A program made the position numbers and the translations under genes. Below are positions 6,908 through 14,075 of a DNA stretch of 19,646 nt, in pieces. Source of the DNA: Bacillota bacterium (GTDB lineage Bacteria; Bacillota; Clostridia; Christensenellales; CAG-138); NCBI GenBank assembly GCA_023393045.1, contig JAEWMV010000199.1:1-19646 (forward strand), in the 5' to 3' direction. Below the pieces are notes generated by a model. The model was not told the DNA's origin. It worked only from the letters and a program-made list of their open reading frames with translations, and searched no databases. Every line of letters starts with the position of its first letter. The stretch's first letter is position 1.

Positions 6908-8401
6908 ATGGCAAACAAATTTTGCGCCAACTGCGGCCTCCCCCTCAAGGGCAACGAGGCTTTCTGCGCCTCGTGCGGCGCGTCCGCCGACTTCGGCCGA
7001 ACCGCGCCTGCGCCTGCGACTCCCCCCGCGGGTAATTATGTCCCGCCGATACAGCCCACCACGCCGCCTTCGGCAGGCCATTACACCCAGCCGATACAGA
7101 ATAATGCGCCGCCCCCGGCGGGCAATTATCCCCCTCCGGCGCAGCCCTATTACGCGCCGCCGCAGCCGCGCGCGAGCCCCGCGCCCGTCCAATATGCCCC
7201 CGCGCAGGCCGCCGGGCCGCAAACGAAGAAGCGGGGCGGCAAAACAGGGCTTCTCATCGCGGGCATCTGCGTGGGCGCGGTGCTGCTTGTCGCAGTAATT
7301 GTCATCGCGCTTTTTGCCAACCCTACGGACGGCATGGGCGACAAGCCCGCCGTCTCCGGCGCGGCGCTCACCGACGCGGACCTGCCCGGGGTCGCCTACT
7401 CCTACCTCACGCGCCAGAAAACGGTGGAGGTGGACTTCGTCGTCTCCGAAACGATTTACCCCAGCCTCTATTCCACCATGGACAGCGTGGTCAACCTCAA
7501 CGCCACGAGCGAGGGCGGCGAAACGGAGGCGCTCGTGAAGGTGGAAATCCCCGGCTTCACGCAACCCTTTGAGCAAAAGGTCACGCTGGGCTCGCAGATC
7601 ACCAAGCTCTATATCAAGCCCGCGCTTTTGCCGGGCTATATCGACCTCACCTCCTCCAAGGACGCGCAGATCAACATCAGCGTGCTCGACAACGACACGG
7701 GCAAGGTCTATGTGCAGGAAACGCGCAAGGTGAAGCTGATGAGCGTGTATGACTTCATACTCTGGGAGGATGACTTCGGCGAGTACAACAAATACAATGT
7801 GCTCGCGTGGCTCACCCCCGAGTCCGAGGGCATCCTCGCCCTCAGGCGCACGGCCATCGCCTGGCTTGAGGATTACTCGGGCGGCATGATGAATTCTCTG
7901 CCCGGCTACCAGCTCGCCCTCTACGGCGAGGATGAGTATTACCTCAACGTCATCTGGCAGGTCGTGGCCATACAGGCCGCCATGAGTGAGCTTGGCATGC
8001 GCTATAACATGGGCTCCTTCTCCATGACGGAGGGGTACAACCAGCGCGTGCTGCTGCCGGACAGCTGCCTTGAGACGGGCAGCGGCGTGTGCATAGAAAC
8101 CGCGCTCATCATGGCAAGCGCCATACAAAGCGCCAATATGCACGCCATGATCATCTTCCCGCCGGGCCACGCGCAGGTCGCCATTGAGGACTGGAATGAG
8201 AGCGGGGAATACTGGCTCATCGAAACCACGCTGCTCCCCTTTGGCGCCACGGACGACGAGCTTTACAGCTTCGTCACCTATTACGACAACGAGCAATGGC
8301 TCGAATACATTGCCGACCCTTGGGGGGACGGTTCCGGCCCGTGCTTCGTGGTGGATTGCGACATGGCCGCGCCGCTTGGCATAACGGCTTTCAGCAACTG
8401 A
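6908..8401 (+). CDS. Zinc-ribbon, membrane-anchored protein with transglutaminase-like domain
   Basis: 497 aa with a mosaic layout. Residues 6-23 hold a zinc ribbon (Cys6, Cys9, Cys20, Cys23). Residues about 33-105 are a Pro/Ala/Tyr-rich linker with repeated PAGNY/PAGHY units. Basic residues then precede one membrane helix at about 113-137. The remaining 360 residues should lie outside the cell. Near the C-terminus a transglutaminase/cysteine-peptidase-like triad is visible in the usual order: Cys395 in GSGVCIETA, His421 in PPGHAQVA and Glu439 in YWLIETT. The start at 6908 is fixed by GGGAGGG beginning directly after the upstream stop. Role (inferred): surface cross-linking or proteolysis, perhaps with the secreted helical protein upstream. 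Fold assignment rests on motifs only. Confidence 0.85.
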   Translation: MANKFCANCGLPLKGNEAFCASCGASADFGRTAPAPATPPAGNYVPPIQPTTPPSAGHYTQPIQNNAPPPAGNYPPPAQPYYAPPQPRASPAPVQYAPAQAAGPQTKKRGGKTGLLIAGICVGAVLLVAVIVIALFANPTDGMGDKPAVSGAALTDADLPGVAYSYLTRQKTVEVDFVVSETIYPSLYSTMDSVVNLNATSEGGETEALVKVEIPGFTQPFEQKVTLGSQITKLYIKPALLPGYIDLTSSKDAQINISVLDNDTGKVYVQETRKVKLMSVYDFILWEDDFGEYNKYNVLAWLTPESEGILALRRTAIAWLEDYSGGMMNSLPGYQLALYGEDEYYLNVIWQVVAIQAAMSELGMRYNMGSFSMTEGYNQRVLLPDSCLETGSGVCIETALIMASAIQSANMHAMIIFPPGHAQVAIEDWNESGEYWLIETTLLPFGATDDELYSFVTYYDNEQWLEYIADPWGDGSGPCFVVDCDMAAPLGITAFSN

Positions 8402-8412
8402 GGCAACTGTGC

Positions 8413-8418
8413 TATAAT
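8413..8418 (+). promoter_or_regulatory. Possible extended -10 promoter element before the aldo/keto reductase
   Basis: AACTGTGCTATAAT at 8405-8418 contains TGCTATAAT. The same 13-base ACTGTGCTATAAT string occurs in the LCP gene promoter at 16371-16383. The only -35 candidate is a weak TTCAGC 17 bases upstream, within the end of the previous gene. Transcription from here would begin inside the hairpin at 8420-8445, which weakens the case. Confidence 0.35.
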
Positions 8419-8419
8419 C

Positions 8420-8453
8420 ATCCCGGGCGCGCGAGCGTCCGGGATATTTTCTT
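8420..8453 (+). terminator. Intrinsic terminator after the transglutaminase-like gene
   Basis: An 11-bp stem (ATCCCGGGCGC / GCGTCCGGGAT, one G-T pair) is closed by a GCGA tetraloop and followed by ATTTTCTTT. It separates the two-gene unit upstream from the aldo/keto reductase, whose start is only 15 bases further on. Confidence 0.75.
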
Positions 8454-8468
8454 TGCGGGGGTTGTGCG

Positions 8469-9515
8469 ATGAAAAAAATTCGGCTTGGCCGCACGGGATT
8501 GATGGTGACGGACACCTCCTTCGGCGCGCTGCCCGTGCAGCGCACGGATACCCAAAGCGCCGTGAAGCTCATCCGCCGCGCGTTTGACGCGGGCATCAAC
8601 TATTTCGACACGGCCAATTCCTATACCGACAGCGAATATAAGCTCGGCCTCGCCCTCTCGGACGTGCGGGGCGAGGTGGTCATTTCCACCAAGTCCGGCG
8701 GCGGGGATAAAAAAACCGTCACCGCGCACATCGAAAACAGCCTTCGCATGTTAAAGACCGACTATATCGATCTTTTGCAGTTCCATAATCCGGCAAGCCT
8801 CCCCGATCCAAACGACCCGGATTCCCCCTTCGCGGCCGCGCTGGAGGCGAAAAGGAAGGGCTATGTGCGCCACATCGGCATCACCAACCACAGGCTTGCC
8901 CTCGCGCATCAGGCCATAGAATGCGGCCTGTATGAGACGCTGCAATTTCCTTTCAGCTACTTGAGTTCCGAGGAGGAGCTTGCGCTCCCCACCCTGTGCA
9001 AGGAGGCGGACATGGGCTTCATCGCCATGAAGGGGCTTGCCGGCGGCCTTCTCACCAACGCGCGCGCCTGCGCCGCCTTCATGCGGCAATACGATAACGT
9101 CGTGCCCATCTGGGGCATACAGCGCGAGCGCGAATTGGACGAATTCCTCGCGCTTGCCGCAATGGAAGAGCTTGCGCTCGCGGACGAATTGCGGGAAATC
9201 ATCGGGCGCGACCGCGCGGAACTCTCCGGCAACTTCTGCCGCAGCTGCGGGTATTGCCTGCCCTGCCCCGCGGGCATCGACATCCCGCAGGCCGCGCGCA
9301 TGTACTGCCTGCTTCGCCGCATGCCCATGGAGCAGTTCATGACGAGGGAATATTATCAGCGCATGCACAAGATAGACGCGTGCATCAACTGCCGCGTCTG
9401 CGCCTCCCGCTGCCCGTATTCGCTCGACACGCCCAACCTTCTTCGCGCCATGCTCGAGGATTACGACGCGATGTACGCCAAACACGGGCCCAAGCTGACG
9501 TTTGACAACGGATAA
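8469..9515 (+). CDS. Aldo/keto reductase with C-terminal dicluster 4Fe-4S domain
   Basis: 348-aa cytoplasmic oxidoreductase. The N-terminal two thirds are an aldo/keto reductase barrel with the full tetrad: Asp47 and Tyr52 in FDTANSYTDSE, Lys75 in ISTKSGGG and His106 in LLQFHNP. The conserved RxLGRTGL-type start and GITNH are also present. The C-terminal part carries two ferredoxin-like cysteine sets, Cys257/260/263/266 (CRSCGYCLPCP) and Cys305/308/311/315 (CINCRVCASRCP), as expected for two [4Fe-4S] clusters. Family members of this layout are common in anaerobes and their substrates are mostly unknown. The ATG at 8469 lies 8 bases after GGGGG and matches the family N-terminus. No partner gene is adjacent, so the electron donor cannot be inferred. 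Confidence 0.93.
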   Translation: MKKIRLGRTGLMVTDTSFGALPVQRTDTQSAVKLIRRAFDAGINYFDTANSYTDSEYKLGLALSDVRGEVVISTKSGGGDKKTVTAHIENSLRMLKTDYIDLLQFHNPASLPDPNDPDSPFAAALEAKRKGYVRHIGITNHRLALAHQAIECGLYETLQFPFSYLSSEEELALPTLCKEADMGFIAMKGLAGGLLTNARACAAFMRQYDNVVPIWGIQRERELDEFLALAAMEELALADELREIIGRDRAELSGNFCRSCGYCLPCPAGIDIPQAARMYCLLRRMPMEQFMTREYYQRMHKIDACINCRVCASRCPYSLDTPNLLRAMLEDYDAMYAKHGPKLTFDNG

Positions 9516-9527
9516 CGGCCCGTTGCG

Positions 9528-9556
9528 GGGGCGGATCATATCCGCCCCTGATTTAT
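9528..9556 (+). terminator. Probable terminator hairpin after the aldo/keto reductase (GGGGCGGAT-type repeat)
   Basis: GGGGCGGAT (9528-9536) and ATCCGCCCC (9540-9548) form a perfect 9-bp stem with a 3-base loop, 12 bases after the stop codon, followed by TGATTTATT. The T-run is weak. The same GGCGGAT...ATCCGCC core recurs at 14998-15014, so this may be a dispersed repeat serving as a terminator. Confidence 0.5.
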
Positions 9557-9635
9557 TAAAACACCGCAAGCACGGAACAGCGCGGCGCGCCGCCGGGCTG
9601 TTATACTTATACCGGCGCAAGGCAAGGAGGAAACG

Positions 9636-10532
9636 ATGGATACCCTCACCATCCTGCAAAGCACGCTCGTGTATATCGACGCGCATCTGGGGGAAGAGCT
9701 CACCCCGGAAAAGCTTTCCGCGCGGGCGGGTTTTTCGGTGTTCCATTTCTGCCGCGTGTTCCGCTGGGCTGTAGGATACTCCGTGATGGAATATGTGCGG
9801 CAGCGCCGCCTCGCGTTCGCGGCGCACGCGCTGGGGACGGGGGAGAGGATACTCGACATCGCGCTCTCCTGCGGCTTCGAGACGCACGCGGGCTTTACCA
9901 AGGCCTTCCGCAGGCATTTCGGCTGCCCGCCGGAGGTGTACAGGATGCACGCGGCCTTGGCGGTTCCCGCGCTGCCCGATCTTGCGCTCAACCATCAATA
10001 TGAAATCGGAGGTATCGTTATGGAACCCAAATTCATCAAGCGCCCCGCGGCGACCATCGCCGGCTACTCCATCCGCACAAAGAGCGAGGAGGGCGAAAAT
10101 TCGCGCGCCATCCCCGCGTTCTGGGCGGCGTATATGGCCGACGGCAGGTGCGAGAAACTGCATAAGGAAAGCTTTGTGAAAAACCACGCCGAGTACGGCG
10201 CGTGCTTTCCGGAAAACCCGGAAACGGGTGAATTCATCTATGTAATAGGCGTCGAGGCGGACGCGGAGGCTGCCAAAGCGCAGGGGTACGGCGCGTTCAC
10301 GGTGCCCGCGGCGACCTACGCCGTGTTTTCCACCCCGCCCTGCAACGGGGAGAACTTCGTCCCCTCCATACAGGGCGTGTGGCGCTTCATCTTCAACGAA
10401 TGGTTCCCAAGCTCGGGCTACGAATACGCGCCTGGCTGCGTGGACTACGAATTGTATGACGAGCGCTGCATGAGCGAAAACGGCAAGGTGTGCGACATTT
10501 GCATACCGGTGACGAAGGTAATTGACAATTGA
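9636..10532 (+). CDS. AraC-family regulator with C-terminal GyrI-like effector-binding domain
   Basis: 298-aa transcription factor of the Rob type. Residues about 8-108 contain the two AraC helix-turn-helix units: LTPEKLSARAGFSVFHFCRVF, and ERILDIALSCGF followed by FTKAFRRHFGCPP. Residues about 129-298 are a GyrI-like small-molecule binding domain, starting MEPKFIKRPAATIAGYS and ending with the family-typical VDYELYDER and DICIPV. Such proteins usually bind cationic or amphipathic compounds and control drug or stress responses; the target here is unknown. Start at 9636 follows AAGGAGG. An extended -10 (TGTTATACT, 9599-9607) lies upstream without a clear -35. The last codons (TKVIDN) belong to a repeat shared with the end of rsgA, so the native C-terminus was probably altered. 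Confidence 0.92.
   Translation: MDTLTILQSTLVYIDAHLGEELTPEKLSARAGFSVFHFCRVFRWAVGYSVMEYVRQRRLAFAAHALGTGERILDIALSCGFETHAGFTKAFRRHFGCPPEVYRMHAALAVPALPDLALNHQYEIGGIVMEPKFIKRPAATIAGYSIRTKSEEGENSRAIPAFWAAYMADGRCEKLHKESFVKNHAEYGACFPENPETGEFIYVIGVEADAEAAKAQGYGAFTVPAATYAVFSTPPCNGENFVPSIQGVWRFIFNEWFPSSGYEYAPGCVDYELYDERCMSENGKVCDICIPVTKVIDN
10008..10022 (+). promoter_or_regulatory. Internal ribosome binding site and start for the stand-alone GyrI-like domain
   Basis: GGAGGT (10008-10013), a 6-base spacer and ATG (10020-10022) sit inside the AraC-type gene, exactly at the junction between the DNA-binding and GyrI-like domains. Initiation here would yield a separate 170-aa effector-binding protein from the same message. 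The elements are seen directly; use of the start is inferred. Confidence 0.5.
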
Positions 10533-10542
10533 CATTGTCAAT
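10511..10542 (+). repeat. Dispersed repeat at a gene 3' end, AATTGACAATT type
   Basis: GACGAAGGTAATTGACAATT (10511-10530) is identical to the end of rsgA (minus strand, 15153-15172). It continues into TGAC and then ATTGTCAAT (10534-10542), the inverse of ATTGACAAT at 10521-10529. It is followed by short decayed direct repeats (TAACTAATAACTAAC and AGTGAATAGTGAATA). A related TTGTCAATTG occurs at 10644-10653. It encodes the C-terminus and stop of the AraC-type protein. Confidence 0.7.
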
Positions 10543-10586
10543 TATAACTAATAACTAACAGTGAATAGTGAATAACTAAAAAGAGG

Positions 10587-10612
10587 AAACGCCCGCGAAA
10601 GCGGGCGTTTTT
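10587..10612. terminator. Bidirectional intrinsic terminator between convergent genes
   Basis: Perfect 10-bp stem (AAACGCCCGC / GCGGGCGTTT) with a GAAA tetraloop. T-tract on the plus strand; the matching A's plus upstream AA on the left give a T-tract on the minus strand. It lies between the convergent AraC-type gene and the end of the amino acid importer operon and should stop transcription from both sides. Confidence 0.9.
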
Positions 10613-10646
10613 CATGCAGTCATTGTAAATTGGCCATTTTTAGTTG

Positions 10647-12254
10647 TCAATTGCCCTCATACACAACCTCTCCGCCGCACACCGTCATCGTCACATTGGC
10701 GTTCTTTATTTCGTCCTCGGGCAGCGTGAAGATATCGCGGTCGAGCACCACGAGGTCGGCGTATTTGCCCACGGTGATGGTGCCCTTGACGTCCTCCTCG
10801 CAGGAAGCGTAGGCCGCCTCGCGCGTAAAGGCCGCGACAGCCTCGTCGACGGTGAGCTTTTCGTTCGGGTGCCAGCCGCCCGCGGGGCAACCGGAAAGGT
10901 CCTTGCGCGTGACCGCGTGGTAGATGCCCTGTATGGCGTTGAAGCGCTCTATGGGCGCGTCGGAGCCGAAGGCCATGCGTATGCCGAGCTTGAGCATGGT
11001 CTTGAACGCGTAGCTGGTTTTGGCGAGTTCGCCCGCGCGCGCGTCCGCGATGTGCAGGTCGTAATCGAGGAAGATGGGCTGCACGAGCGCCATCACGTCA
11101 AGCGCGCGCATGCGCTTGAGCTGATCCAGATCCGTGATCTGGCAGTGGATGATGCCGTGACGAAGAGGGGTCTTTTCAACTTTGCGCGCCTTCTCGAAGG
11201 CATTGAGAGCCATGTCGATCATCGCGTCGCCAATCGCGTGGATAACGCTTGGCATGCCGCGCTCGGCAGCCGCGCATACGAGTTCGTCAAGCCGCTCCTG
11301 CGTATAGATGGCGATGCCGCGTGTGTCGGGCGCGTCGCAATAAGGCTTTCGCATATAGGCCGTGCGCGCGCCGAGCGACCCGTCCGCAACGATCTTGAGC
11401 GCTCCCATACGGAAGCGCGCGTCGCCTTTTCCATAATAATAACCCTGCGCGAAGAAAAGCTTGAGTATCTCCATGTCCGAAAGCCGGCATTGCAGGTATA
11501 CGTGAACGGGCAGCCAATCCGCGCCGAGCATTTCCTCATAGGCGCGCAGGGGAACGCACTCCCCCTCGGGGGGATAATAGAGGTCGTCCACATGCACGGT
11601 GGTCAGCCCGCAGCGCACGGCGTCCTCTGCCGCGGTGCGGATATAGGTCTTCGCCTCCTCCAGCGTGGGGGCGCGGCGGATGGGCGCGGCAAGGTCGAGC
11701 GCGTCCTCTAAGAGCACGCCGTCCGGCATGCCGTTTTCGTCCCGCCCGATGCTGCCGCCGGGCATGTCCTTCGTGTTCCTGTCGATGCCGCAGAGTTCAA
11801 GCGCCTTCGTGTTGAGGCATGCGACGTGATAGCATGTGCGCGTGAAGGCGATGGGGATGTCCCGGCTGATCTCATCGAGCTCCTGCCGCTTGGGGAAGGT
11901 GCTGTCGTCCGACCAATGGTCGTTGTTCCAGCCCGCGCCCACAAGGCGCGTGATGCCGGGATGGTCGGCAATGAACTTGCGGCCAATCTCTATAATCTCT
12001 GCCTTGCTCTTCGCGGGGGCGAGCTTCGCCTGGAACAGGCTTTCCCCGTAGTGGAGGAAGTGCATATGCGTGTCGATGAAGCCCGGCAGCATTAACTTAC
12101 CGCTGAGGTCGATCATTTTCGTTTTCGCCGTTTTGCGCTTCATCGCGTCGCCGTCGCTGCCCACAAAGGCGATTCTGCCGCCCTCCACGCAAACGGCGCT
12201 CACCTCGCGCCCGTCCATGGTTTTCACTTTGCCGTTGTAGAAGATTGTATCCAT
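10647..12254 (-). CDS. YtcJ-type amidohydrolase (Amidohydro_3 family)
   Basis: 535-aa predicted cytoplasmic metal-dependent hydrolase. The metal-binding set is visible: His63 and His65 in GFIDTHMHF, a Lys in GALKIVADGSLGARTA, His in VIHAIGDA, His in RHGIIHCQ and Asp in FGSDAPIE. The C-terminal strand region (GKYADLVVLDRDIF) closes the composite domain as usual. YtcJ relatives hydrolyse N-acyl or N-substituted amides; the substrate here is unknown. Start at 12254 follows GGAGG. It is the last gene of the amino acid importer operon, 67 bases after the repressor gene, so it may process the imported compound. The final codons, GGC AAT TGA CAA, sit in an AATTGACAA repeat. Confidence 0.9.
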   Translation of the reverse strand: MDTIFYNGKVKTMDGREVSAVCVEGGRIAFVGSDGDAMKRKTAKTKMIDLSGKLMLPGFIDTHMHFLHYGESLFQAKLAPAKSKAEIIEIGRKFIADHPGITRLVGAGWNNDHWSDDSTFPKRQELDEISRDIPIAFTRTCYHVACLNTKALELCGIDRNTKDMPGGSIGRDENGMPDGVLLEDALDLAAPIRRAPTLEEAKTYIRTAAEDAVRCGLTTVHVDDLYYPPEGECVPLRAYEEMLGADWLPVHVYLQCRLSDMEILKLFFAQGYYYGKGDARFRMGALKIVADGSLGARTAYMRKPYCDAPDTRGIAIYTQERLDELVCAAAERGMPSVIHAIGDAMIDMALNAFEKARKVEKTPLRHGIIHCQITDLDQLKRMRALDVMALVQPIFLDYDLHIADARAGELAKTSYAFKTMLKLGIRMAFGSDAPIERFNAIQGIYHAVTRKDLSGCPAGGWHPNEKLTVDEAVAAFTREAAYASCEEDVKGTITVGKYADLVVLDRDIFTLPEDEIKNANVTMTVCGGEVVYEGN

Positions 12255-12287
12255 CGATTCCTCCGCTTTGTTTGATTGCACGCGAAA

Positions 12288-12308
12288 GCGGACCGCCGCA
12301 CGGTCCGC
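12288..12308 (-). promoter_or_regulatory. Intercistronic hairpin before the amidohydrolase
   Basis: Perfect 8-bp stem (GCGGACCG / CGGTCCGC) with a 5-base loop, in the 67-base gap between the repressor and amidohydrolase genes. Only TTT follows it on the transcribed strand, so full termination is unlikely. It may tune expression of the last gene. Confidence 0.45.
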
Positions 12309-12321
12309 CGCTATCATAGCA

Positions 12322-12612
12322 TTATTCGCCCAGCTTGTCGAGCGCCCCCCGGTAGCCCGCCGCGCCGTAGACGAGGCAGCGGTTCACGCGGGAGATGGTG
12401 GCCGTGGACGCGCCCGTCTTCTCCGCGATGACGGAATACGTTTCGCCGCGCCGCAGTAGCCGCGCCACCGCAAAGCGCTGGCTCATCGCCTGCAATTCGC
12501 CTATGGTGCAAAGGTCCTCGAAGAAGCGGTAGCAGTCCTCCTCTGTTTCAAGCGTCAGGACGGCTCTGAACAGCGCGTCCATGTCCTCGTCGCGAAGCTT
12601 GCTTTCATACAT
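12322..12612 (-). CDS. YerC/YecD-type TrpR-related DNA-binding protein
   Basis: 96-aa all-helical protein of the TrpR superfamily. The core TIGELQAMSQRFAVARLLRR followed by GETYSVIAEKTGASTATISR and VNR matches the YerC/YecD group closely, with the helix-turn-helix in the GASTATISR part. The tryptophan repressor itself uses a bound amino acid as corepressor; whether YerC-type proteins do so is not established to my knowledge. Start at 12612 follows GGAGGG. It lies 42 bases after the ATPase gene, inside an amino acid importer operon, so a local regulator responding to an imported amino acid is an attractive inference. In Bacillus the homologue sits elsewhere, near DNA repair genes. Confidence 0.88.
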   Translation of the reverse strand: MYESKLRDEDMDALFRAVLTLETEEDCYRFFEDLCTIGELQAMSQRFAVARLLRRGETYSVIAEKTGASTATISRVNRCLVYGAAGYRGALDKLGE

Positions 12613-12654
12613 ACGCGCGCCCTCCGTGCTTTTCTTTATCACCATAGTAGCGCA

Positions 12655-13413
12655 TCAAAGGCCGCCGGTCAAGAAGGCGCGGGTGCGCGGGTTCTTCGGC
12701 TCGTCCACCACCTGAAGCGCGTCGCCCTGCTCCACGATCTCGCCGTCCTCCATGAACACCACGCGATCCGCGACGGCGCGCGCAAAGTCCATCTGGTGCG
12801 TCACGACGATCATGGTCATGCCATCTTGCGCGAGATTTCGTATGATGTCCAGCACGCCGCGCGTGCTCTCGGGGTCGAGCGCGCTCGTGGGTTCGTCAAA
12901 AAAGAGCATTTCAGGTTCCATGCACAGCGCGCGGGCGATGCACACGCGCTGCTTTTCCCCGCCGCTGAGCTGATAGGGGTATGCATCCCCCCGCTCGGCA
13001 AGCCCCACTTTCGCAAGCAGGGCGCGGGCCTTCGCTTCGGCCTCCTCGCGCGTTTGTCCCAGAACATGGACCGGCGCGTCGGTGAGGTTTTGCATCGCGC
13101 TCATGTGCGGAAAAAGCTCAAAGCTCTGGAACACCATGCCAAAGCGCAGCGTGCACGCGCGCAAGGCGGCGCGCGGCGCGTAGCGCGCGCCCGAGGGGGC
13201 GTCCTCGGCGGCAATGCTCCCAAGGTAGGCAAGGCTGCCGCGCTCCGCGCGCTCGAGGAGGGCCGCCACGCGAAGCAGCGTGGATTTGCCGGAGCCCGAG
13301 GGGCCGATCACCGCCACCACCTCGCCCTGCGCGAGCGTGAGGGAGATGCCCTTTAACACCTCGCGCTCTCCAAAGCGCTTATGGATGTTTTCCATGCGAA
13401 GTATTTCGTCCAT
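12655..13413 (-). CDS. Polar amino acid ABC transporter ATP-binding protein (GlnQ-like)
   Basis: 252-aa cytoplasmic ATPase for the adjacent amino acid permease. Seen: Walker A GPSGSGKS (37-44), Q-loop Gln96 in MVFQSFELFPH, signature LSGGEKQR (149-156), Walker B MLFFDEP (169-175), D-loop SALDPE and switch His206. FQSFELFPH and the overall length are typical of the polar amino acid group. The segment around residues 62-90 is slightly longer and more Ala/Arg-rich than usual. ATG at 13413 is preferred; a GTG at 13422 overlaps the permease stop. The permease stop lies within the ribosome site AGGTGAGCGGC, the same junction sequence as in the peptide transporter operon. Confidence 0.95.
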   Translation of the reverse strand: MDEILRMENIHKRFGEREVLKGISLTLAQGEVVAVIGPSGSGKSTLLRVAALLERAERGSLAYLGSIAAEDAPSGARYAPRAALRACTLRFGMVFQSFELFPHMSAMQNLTDAPVHVLGQTREEAEAKARALLAKVGLAERGDAYPYQLSGGEKQRVCIARALCMEPEMLFFDEPTSALDPESTRGVLDIIRNLAQDGMTMIVVTHQMDFARAVADRVVFMEDGEIVEQGDALQVVDEPKNPRTRAFLTGGL

Positions 13414-13418
13414 GCCGC

Positions 13419-14069
13419 TCACCTGTAATACGCGAGGCGCTTTTCAAAACGCCCCATCAGGTAGGCCACGATGGCGTTGAACACATAGTAGAACAGCGCC
13501 GCCGCGGCGAGGGGGAGCATGCTCTTCTGCGCGCTCGCGATCTGGCGCGCGTAGGTGAACATCTCCATCACGCCGATGGCAAAGGCGAGCGAGGTGTCCT
13601 TGATGAGGGTGATGGCCTCGTTGGTCATGGGCGGCAGTATCCGCTTGACCACCTGCGGCAGCACGACGCGCAAAAACGCCTGCGACCGCGTATAGCCCAG
13701 CACCTGCGCCGCCTCGCGCTGGCCCACGGGGATGCTCTCTATCCCCGCGCGGTAGATCTCCGCGAAATACGCCGCGTAGTTGAGCACGAAGGCGATGATG
13801 ACCGCGTAAATCTTATAGGAAAAGTCGATTTGGATCCGGAAAATGTACCAAGGCCCGAAGTAGACCACGAGTATCTGGAGCATCAGCGGCGTACCCCGCA
13901 TGAAGGAGGTATACGCCGCCGCGGGATAGCGAAGCCACCGCTTTTTGCTCATGCGCGCAAAGGCAAGCGGCAGCGCCAGCGGCACCGCAAACGCCACCGT
14001 GAGCGCGTAGATGAGCACGCTCGTGAGCATTCCGCCGCCGAGCTGGGCGAGCATGGCTTCAATCGTCAT
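13419..14069 (-). CDS. Polar amino acid ABC transporter permease (GlnP/HisM-like)
   Basis: 216-aa inner-membrane permease of the His/Glu/Gln/Arg/opine group. The conserved SFMRGTPLMLQILVVYFG follows the first helices. The YAAYFAEIYRAGIESIPVGQ segment with its following REAAQVLG is the EAA loop contacting the ATPase. The LPQVVKRILPPMTNE and LIKDTSLAFAIG segments complete the signature. A single permease gene suggests a homodimer. It starts 6 bases after the lipoprotein stop, with only a distant GGGGA as ribosome site, so translation is probably coupled to the gene upstream. Confidence 0.95.
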   Translation of the reverse strand: MTIEAMLAQLGGGMLTSVLIYALTVAFAVPLALPLAFARMSKKRWLRYPAAAYTSFMRGTPLMLQILVVYFGPWYIFRIQIDFSYKIYAVIIAFVLNYAAYFAEIYRAGIESIPVGQREAAQVLGYTRSQAFLRVVLPQVVKRILPPMTNEAITLIKDTSLAFAIGVMEMFTYARQIASAQKSMLPLAAAALFYYVFNAIVAYLMGRFEKRLAYYR

Positions 14070-14075
14070 AAGGCA

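Noticed and set aside
6728..8599. Long minus-strand open frame, 623 codons, opposite the transglutaminase-like gene
   Set aside because: It crosses a strong terminator and two real plus-strand genes, and its product is His/Arg-rich without motifs.
9590..9620. Inverted GCGCC...GGCGC around the AraC-type gene promoter as an autoregulatory operator
   Set aside because: Short G/C arms of this kind are frequent by chance here, and AraC-type sites are usually direct repeats.
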